DNA of 34,817 bases from Methylotenera_A sp049687015 (GTDB lineage: Bacteria; Pseudomonadota; Gammaproteobacteria; Burkholderiales; Methylophilaceae). Made by a program: the position numbers and the translations under genes. The notes below the pieces were generated by a model, which did no database searches, was not told the DNA's origin, and saw nothing but the letters and a program-made list of their open reading frames with translations. The DNA lies in contig JBAVIP010000017.1 of NCBI GenBank assembly GCA_049687015.1, positions 1-34,817 of the forward strand. Direction: 5' to 3'. How positions within the stretch are numbered: position 1 is the first letter of the stretch; each line of letters starts with the position of its first letter. This document shows, piece by piece, positions 30,434-34,817 of the stretch.

Positions 30434-31151
30434 CTTTAGCCCTCGGCTTTCTTACTTTTTTCTCTGGTTCAGCAACAGGTGTAGCGGCTGGGGCGGTGGC
30501 ACCAATTGGCGCTTGCACATTATCAGCAAATATTTCACCCTTAAACACCCAAACTTTAATGCCGATAATACCGTAGGTGGTAGAAGCTTCTGCCACACCG
30601 TAATCAATATCAGCACGTAATGTATGAAGTGGCACACGACCTTCACGATACCATTCGGTACGTGCAATTTCGATACCATTCAAACGGCCTGAGCTCATAA
30701 TTTTGATACCTTGCGCACCCAAACGCATTGCGTTTTGCATGGCGCGTTTCATGGCACGACGGAACATCACACGCTTTTCAAGCTGCTGCGCAATCGATTG
30801 TGCAATCAATGTTGCATCAATTTCCGGCTTACGCACTTCTTCGATATTAAGATGCACCGGCACACCCATCAAACCTTGCAAGGCAGAGCGTAAAGATTCA
30901 ATATCTTCACCTTTTTTACCGATTACCACGCCTGGACGTGCACTGTGAATAGTAATTTTTGCGTTTTTGGCAGGGCGCTCAATAATAATTTTACTTACCG
31001 CAGCGTTAGCTAGTTTTTTATTTAAAAACTCACGCACCTTGATGTCGCTTTGCAACATCTCAGGGAAGTTTTTGCTATTGGCATACCAACGTGAGGACCA
31101 ATTTTTTTGGACGCTCAGACGGAAACCAATTGGATGAATTTTTTGACCCAT
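30417..31151 (-). CDS. rpsC: small ribosomal subunit protein uS3
   Basis: Ribosomal protein uS3 at the mRNA entry site, 244 residues. The KH domain (RPGVVIGKKGEDIESLR) and the C-terminal domain (GRLNGIEIARTEWYREGRVPLHT) are clear. The tail ends with an Ala/Pro- and Lys-rich extension of about 30 residues (PIGATAPAATPVAEPEKKV) that makes it a little longer than in E. coli. Confidence 0.99.
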   Translation of the reverse strand: MGQKIHPIGFRLSVQKNWSSRWYANSKNFPEMLQSDIKVREFLNKKLANAAVSKIIIERPAKNAKITIHSARPGVVIGKKGEDIESLRSALQGLMGVPVHLNIEEVRKPEIDATLIAQSIAQQLEKRVMFRRAMKRAMQNAMRLGAQGIKIMSSGRLNGIEIARTEWYREGRVPLHTLRADIDYGVAEASTTYGIIGIKVWVFKGEIFADNVQAPIGATAPAATPVAEPEKKVRKPRAKDAATV

Positions 31152-31160
31152 GATTATCCC

Positions 31161-31493
31161 TTAATTTCCGACGGTCACATGAATGTGACAGGTTGGTTTA
31201 ATAATACGACCTGCGCGGCCTTTTGCGCGGGGACGAATACGTTTAAGCACAATGCCTTTATCTACGTAAATTGAAGTCACCTTCAATTCATCAATATCAG
31301 CACCATTATTGTGTTCAGCATTAGCAATTGCAGATTCCACTACTTTTTTAATCACTTCAGCACCTTTTTTAGGTGTGAAATTTAAAATGTTAAGTGCATG
31401 ATCTACTTTTTTGCCACGAACAAGGTCAGCCACCAAACGCGCTTTTTGCGGAGAGAGGTGAACACCTTTTAATATTGCAGTTACTTGCATCAT
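31161..31493 (-). CDS. rplV: large ribosomal subunit protein uL22
   Basis: Ribosomal protein uL22, lining the exit tunnel, where mutations can give macrolide resistance. The 110 residues show LSPQKARLVADLVRGKKVD and the beta-hairpin region LKRIRPRAKGRAGRI without deletion. Two adjacent ATG codons are possible starts. Confidence 0.99.
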   Translation of the reverse strand: MMQVTAILKGVHLSPQKARLVADLVRGKKVDHALNILNFTPKKGAEVIKKVVESAIANAEHNNGADIDELKVTSIYVDKGIVLKRIRPRAKGRAGRIIKPTCHIHVTVGN

Positions 31494-31499
31494 TAGCCT

Positions 31500-31775
31500 C
31501 TATTTCTTCGCTTTTCTATCAGCCGCATGGCCTTTGAATGTGCGCGTTAGCGCAAATTCGCCGAGCTTGTGACCAACCATGTTTTCAGAAATCAACACTG
31601 GTATATGTTGCTTACCGTTGTGAATAGCAATTGTTAAACCAATAAAATCTGGCAGGATAGTAGAACGACGTGACCAAGTTTTAATTGGTTTACGGTCGCG
31701 TGTAGCCGCAGCGGCCTCTACTTTTTTTGCCAAATGACCATCAATAAATGGGCCTTTTTTAACTGAACGTGCCAT
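31500..31775 (-). CDS. rpsS: small ribosomal subunit protein uS19
   Basis: Ribosomal protein uS19 of the 30S head, 91 residues. MARSVKKGPFIDGHLAKKV and TWSRRSTILPDFIGLTIAIHNGK are the family blocks (the second given in part). It follows rplB by 4 bases. Confidence 0.99.
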   Translation of the reverse strand: MARSVKKGPFIDGHLAKKVEAAAATRDRKPIKTWSRRSTILPDFIGLTIAIHNGKQHIPVLISENMVGHKLGEFALTRTFKGHAADRKAKK

Positions 31776-31779
31776 ATAA

Positions 31780-32613
31780 TTACCTTACGCCTCTTGGACG
31801 ACGACTAATACGCATGTTATCGGTACGCTTATTGCTGCGTGTACGATAACCCTTAGTTTTAACACCCCATGGGCTTACTGGATTCATACCAGCAGCTGTT
31901 TTACCTTCACCACCACCGTGCGGGTGATCAACTGGGTTCATCACCACACCGCGGACGGTTGGGCGAACACCACGCCAGCGCATTGCACCAGCTTTACCAA
32001 TTGAACGTAGTGAATGCTCTTCATTGCCCACTTCACCTAAAGTTGCTTTGCAATCCACATGTACGCGGCGCACTTCACCTGAGCGTAAACGTAACGATGC
32101 GTAAGCACCTTCACGTGCTAGCAACTGCACCGATGTGCCTGCTGAACGAGCAATTTGTGCGCCTTTACCAGGTTGCAATTCGATACAATGAATCGTGCTG
32201 CCCACAGGAATGTTACGTAACGGCAAAGCATTTCCTACTTTAATAGGTGCTTCTGCTCCGCTGATTAATTGCGCACCAGCAGAAATGCCGCGTGGCGCAA
32301 TAATGTAACGACGCTCACCATCAGCGTAGCAAAGCAAAGCGATATGCGCTGTACGATTGGGATCGTACTCAATATGCTCCACTTTCGCAGGAATGCCGTC
32401 TTTATTACGACGGAAATCAATCATACGATAATGTTGCTTATGGCCGCCGCCTTGGTGACGGGTTGTAATATGACCGTTATTATTACGGCCAGCGTTTCTA
32501 CTTTGACTTTCCAACAGCGGCGCGTGCGGCTTGCCTTTATACAAATCTGGTGTAACTACCTTCAGCACACCACGACGGCCGGGGGAAGTTGGTTTGACTT
32601 TTACTAATGCCAT
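31780..32613 (-). CDS. rplB: large ribosomal subunit protein uL2
   Basis: Ribosomal protein uL2, essential for subunit joining and peptidyl transferase assembly. The 277 residues carry NNNGHITTRHQGGGHKQHYR near 45-64, and the C-terminal GVVMNPVDHPHGGGEGK with the conserved histidine. It follows rplW by 11 bases. Confidence 0.99.
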   Translation of the reverse strand: MALVKVKPTSPGRRGVLKVVTPDLYKGKPHAPLLESQSRNAGRNNNGHITTRHQGGGHKQHYRMIDFRRNKDGIPAKVEHIEYDPNRTAHIALLCYADGERRYIIAPRGISAGAQLISGAEAPIKVGNALPLRNIPVGSTIHCIELQPGKGAQIARSAGTSVQLLAREGAYASLRLRSGEVRRVHVDCKATLGEVGNEEHSLRSIGKAGAMRWRGVRPTVRGVVMNPVDHPHGGGEGKTAAGMNPVSPWGVKTKGYRTRSNKRTDNMRISRRPRGVR

Positions 32614-32624
32614 TTCTTCTCTCC

Positions 32625-32939
32625 TTATTCGCCCGCTGCGAAGTTAATTTCTTGACCTGGCTTCAAGCTCACATAAGCTTTTTTCCAGTCGTTACGTTTG
32701 CCGACACGTTTGCCGGCGCGTTTTACCTTGCCACCTACATTAATCACAGCAACTTTTTCTACTTCAACTTTAAAAACAAGTTCTACCGCTGCTTTGATTT
32801 CTGGTTTAGTTGCATCAGTACGCACTTTGAAAGCGATTTGCTGATGTTTGTCGGCAATGTAAGTCGCTTTTTCAGTAATCTGCGGCGCTAGAATTACTTG
32901 TAATAAACGATCTTGAGTTTTAGTAATAGCGCTCATCAT
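32625..32939 (-). CDS. rplW: large ribosomal subunit protein uL23
   Basis: Ribosomal protein uL23, the docking site for trigger factor and SRP at the tunnel exit. The 104 residues include QVILAPQITEKATYIAD and VNVGGKVKRAGKRVGKRND. Its ATG overlaps the rplD stop as ATGA, and a second ATG follows at once. Confidence 0.98.
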   Translation of the reverse strand: MMSAITKTQDRLLQVILAPQITEKATYIADKHQQIAFKVRTDATKPEIKAAVELVFKVEVEKVAVINVGGKVKRAGKRVGKRNDWKKAYVSLKPGQEINFAAGE

Positions 32940-33562
32940 GCTAGCATCTCCTCAAGTTTTTTCACTGCACCAGCGGTTACCAATACTTTTGGGAAACGCA
33001 CTAAACTGACCGGGTCCGCATATTGCGCTTCAACCACCATCACGTTAATCAAATTGCGTGATGACAAGTATAAATTCTCATCAAAACCATCGGTTAACAA
33101 CAATACGCCATCTGCGTAGCCTAGACCTTTGATTTTTTCAACAAATTGCTTGGTTTTTGGTGTTTCAACTTTAAACTCTTCTACCACCGTAATGCGTTCT
33201 TGACGCACAAGCTCAGATAAAATTGTTTGCATACCAGCGCGGTAAGCCTTACGGTTTACTTTATGGCTGAAATTTTCATTGGGTGAATTTGGGAAAGCGC
33301 GACCGCCTCCACGCCAAATCGGGCTAGAGCTCATACCTGCACGCGCATTACCAGTACCTTTTTGAGCGTATGGCTTGTGCGTCGTATGCGCTACGTTATC
33401 ACGGCCTTTTTGTGCGCGCGTCGCGGTACGGGCATTCGCCATGTACGCTACAACCACTTGATGCACTAAAGCCTCGTTAAATTCGCGACCAAAAGTCACA
33501 TCAGAAACAGCAACGCCTTTTTTAGCAGCTTTACCATTTTTATCGATTAATTTGAGTTCCAT
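32936..33562 (-). CDS. rplD: large ribosomal subunit protein uL4
   Basis: Ribosomal protein uL4, tunnel constituent and, in E. coli, the autoregulator of the S10 operon through attenuation and translation block. The 208 residues hold the loop KGTGNARAGMSSSPIWRGGG and the globular C-terminal half. A hairpin before rplC is a possible target for such control here. Confidence 0.99.
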   Translation of the reverse strand: MELKLIDKNGKAAKKGVAVSDVTFGREFNEALVHQVVVAYMANARTATRAQKGRDNVAHTTHKPYAQKGTGNARAGMSSSPIWRGGGRAFPNSPNENFSHKVNRKAYRAGMQTILSELVRQERITVVEEFKVETPKTKQFVEKIKGLGYADGVLLLTDGFDENLYLSSRNLINVMVVEAQYADPVSLVRFPKVLVTAGAVKKLEEMLA

Positions 33563-33565
33563 GAT

Positions 33566-34225
33566 TTAGCCCCTCACTTTCTGGAGCTTGGCTTTAATGG
33601 CTGGGCGCACAACAACATCGCCGCCTTTAGAACCCGGGATTGCACCTTTGATCAAAAGCAGATTACGTTCAGCATCTACACGAACGATTTCCAAATTTTG
33701 TGTGGTTACTGTTACATCACCCAAATGGCCAGGCATGCGTTTACCAGGGAATACTCGACCTGGATCTTGTGCCATACCGATTGAGCCAGGTACGTTATGT
33801 GATTTGGAGTTACCATGCGATGCGCGGTTTGACTTAAAGTGATGGCGCTTAATGGCGCCAGCAAAGCCCTTACCAATCGAGGTACCCGTTACATCCACCA
33901 ATTGACCAGCTGAGAAAATTTCTACTGTCACATTGCCGCCAACCTGATAGTTGCCTAGCACATCTGCAGTAACATTGAATTCTTTGATGCCAGCACCTGC
34001 AGCAACACCCGCTTTGGCATAATGCCCGGTAAGCGCTTTGTTGATGCGGCTAGCACGACGTTCGCCGTGAGCAACCTGAAGGCCTGTATAGCCATCGCTC
34101 GCGACAGTCTTGATCTGTGTCACACGGTTGGGTACAACTTCCAGCACAGTTACCGGGATGCTTGCGCCATCGTCAGTAAACACGCGGGTCATGCCCACCT
34201 TGCGACCAATAAGCCCTAAGCTCAT
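33566..34225 (-). CDS. rplC: large ribosomal subunit protein uL3
   Basis: Ribosomal protein uL3, a 50S assembly initiator whose loop reaches the peptidyl transferase centre. The 219 residues show MSLGLIGRKVGMTRVF, KGFAGAIKRHHF, and the loop GNSKSHNVPGSIGMAQDPGR with the glutamine that PrmB methylates. AAGGAT precedes the ATG. It is the first gene behind the promoter at 34292-34320, after a 102-base gap from rpsJ. Confidence 0.99.
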   Translation of the reverse strand: MSLGLIGRKVGMTRVFTDDGASIPVTVLEVVPNRVTQIKTVASDGYTGLQVAHGERRASRINKALTGHYAKAGVAAGAGIKEFNVTADVLGNYQVGGNVTVEIFSAGQLVDVTGTSIGKGFAGAIKRHHFKSNRASHGNSKSHNVPGSIGMAQDPGRVFPGKRMPGHLGDVTVTTQNLEIVRVDAERNLLLIKGAIPGSKGGDVVVRPAIKAKLQKVRG

Positions 34226-34247
34226 GATCGTATCCTTATTTTTAGTT

Positions 34248-34275
34248 AAAAAAGCCGATTACAATTGACCGACTT
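34248..34275 (-). terminator. intrinsic-terminator-like hairpin in the rplC leader, candidate attenuator
   Basis: In minus-strand RNA AAGUCGGU (34275-34268) pairs with AUCGGCUU (34259-34252), an 8-bp stem with two G-U pairs around an 8-base loop, followed directly by a run of six U (34253-34248). It starts about 10 bases after the predicted rplC transcription start and ends 22 bases before the rplC ATG. Its form is that of a weak terminator, suited to attenuation or to trimming transcripts that arrive from tuf-rpsJ. Confidence 0.5.
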
Positions 34276-34291
34276 CTATGAAAGAGCGCGG

Positions 34292-34320
34292 ATTATACCG
34301 AACCCACAGTTTTTTTACAA
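34292..34320 (-). promoter_or_regulatory. promoter before rplC
   Basis: On minus, TTGTAA (34315-34320) and TATAAT (34292-34297) are 17 bases apart, with 4 of 6 and 6 of 6 consensus matches, just behind the rpsJ stop. Transcription would begin near 34285. This places the main S10 promoter after rpsJ rather than before it as in E. coli. Confidence 0.68.
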
Positions 34321-34327
34321 CAAGTTA

Positions 34328-34636
34328 TTACAACTTAATCTCGACATCTACGCCAGCCGGTAAATCTAATTTCATCAATGCATCTACAGTCTTATCCGTT
34401 GGATCAACAATATCCATCAAGCGTTGATGCGTACGAATCTCAAACTGGTCGCGCGATGTTTTATTCACGTGCGGTGAACGCAAAATATCAAAGCGTTCAA
34501 TACGTGTTGGCAATGGTACCGGGCCTTTAACTACTGCGCCTGTACGCTTTGCTGTTTCTACGATTTCTTGAGCAGATTGATCGATCAAGCGATAATCAAA
34601 TGCTTTCAAGCGAATACGAATTTTTTGAGCTGCCAT
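34328..34636 (-). CDS. rpsJ: small ribosomal subunit protein uS10
   Basis: Ribosomal protein uS10, also the transcription antitermination factor NusE, 102 residues. RIRLKAFDYRLIDQSAQEIVETA in part, GPVPLPTRIERFDILRSPHVNK in part, and the C-terminal VDVEIKL are diagnostic. It follows tuf by 58 bases and is separated from rplC by 102 bases with a promoter, so it behaves as the end of the str unit or as a bridge between operons. Confidence 0.99.
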   Translation of the reverse strand: MAAQKIRIRLKAFDYRLIDQSAQEIVETAKRTGAVVKGPVPLPTRIERFDILRSPHVNKTSRDQFEIRTHQRLMDIVDPTDKTVDALMKLDLPAGVDVEIKL

Positions 34637-34660
34637 TTACTTTTCCTTTAAAGAGCGAAA

Positions 34661-34681
34661 CGGCAGACTTGAAGCCTGCCG
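34661..34681 (-). other. hairpin between tuf and rpsJ
   Basis: CGGCAG (34661-34666) and CTGCCG (34676-34681) form a perfect 6-bp stem around a 9-base loop. On minus it is followed by only three U, so it may be a weak terminator or a processing/stability hairpin after tuf. Confidence 0.5.
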
Positions 34682-34694
34682 CCTATTTTAATTA

Positions 34695-34817
34695 CTATTC
34701 AATAATCTTAGCGACCACACCCGCACCGACGGTACGGCCACCTTCACGGATGGCGAAGCGTAAGCCTTCTTCCATCGCGATTGGCGCGATTAAAGTCACC
34801 GTGATGGAGACGTTGTC
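34695..34817 (-). CDS. tuf: elongation factor Tu, C-terminal end only
   Basis: The last 40 codons and TAG stop of EF-Tu, the GTPase that delivers aminoacyl-tRNA to the ribosome. The fragment reads DNVSITVTLIAPIAMEEGLR and FAIREGGRTVGAGVVAKIIE, the invariant end of domain 3. The gene continues beyond the right edge. Codons here are richer in GC (GTC, ATC, GGC) than the ribosomal genes downstream, fitting very high expression. Confidence 0.98.
   Translation of the reverse strand, partial: DNVSITVTLIAPIAMEEGLRFAIREGGRTVGAGVVAKIIE

Noticed and set aside
1..34817. tRNA or rRNA genes, CRISPR arrays, insertion sequences
   Set aside because: No cloverleaf with CCA-type end, no regularly spaced long repeats and no transposase-like frame was found by eye on either strand.

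Overview
The window is a stretch of bacterial chromosome. It carries the end of a str operon (the last codons of tuf) and a complete S10-spc-alpha ribosomal protein cluster on the minus strand. Upstream of these in window coordinates lies a patchwork of housekeeping and accessory genes. The order tuf-rpsJ-rplC...rpsQ-rplN...secY-infA-rpmJ-rpsM-rpsK-rpsD-rpoA-rplQ, with infA between secY and rpmJ, fits a betaproteobacterium. Moderate G+C (mid-40s by eye), a receptor of the PqqU (PQQ uptake) type and the general protein style suggest a methylotroph such as Methylophilaceae (Methylotenera-like). That assignment is an inference and was not searched.

Layout. 1-5088 (minus): the start of a small secreted cytochrome c, then ilvD-yeaD-yyaL-like genes reading leftward. 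5165-5950 (plus): lgt. 5951-6309: a non-coding stretch with a textbook sigma-54 promoter, an IHF consensus site and a dyad, leading into a 59-residue orphan protein. 6337-8627 (minus): cstA with its small partner ybdD. 8785-11207 (plus): a SEC-C/TPR/PRMT-like methyltransferase and an AT-rich gene of unknown function that looks acquired. 11204-12656 (minus): radC and a membrane-anchored HELLH protein. 12736-17350: coaBC, dut, rpmB and rpmG on plus, with a PqqU-type TonB-dependent receptor on minus lying between coaBC and dut. 17417-20098 (minus): mgtE and an MscS-family channel gene. 20235-20468 (plus): a glutaredoxin-like protein. 20524-34817 (minus): the ribosomal protein, RNA polymerase alpha and SecY cluster, ending in the C-terminus of EF-Tu.

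How it works together. The large minus-strand cluster makes ribosomal proteins, RNA polymerase alpha, SecY and IF-1. The sequence shows three good internal sigma-70-type promoters, before rplC, rplN and rpsM. They split the cluster into S10, spc and alpha units, so rpsJ stays with tuf. The rplC leader contains an intrinsic-terminator-like hairpin that could be an attenuator, and the rplN leader is structured. Two bidirectional terminators separate the cluster and rpmBG from convergent neighbours.

No rRNA, tRNA, CRISPR array, insertion sequence or phage gene was seen. No stretch over 300 bases lacks a gene; the longest gaps (29340-29545, 16744-16946, 5951-6129) all hold promoters. The most interesting items are the sigma-54-controlled orphan small protein at 6130-6309, the PRMT-like fusion, its AT-rich neighbour, and the S10 and spc leaders.
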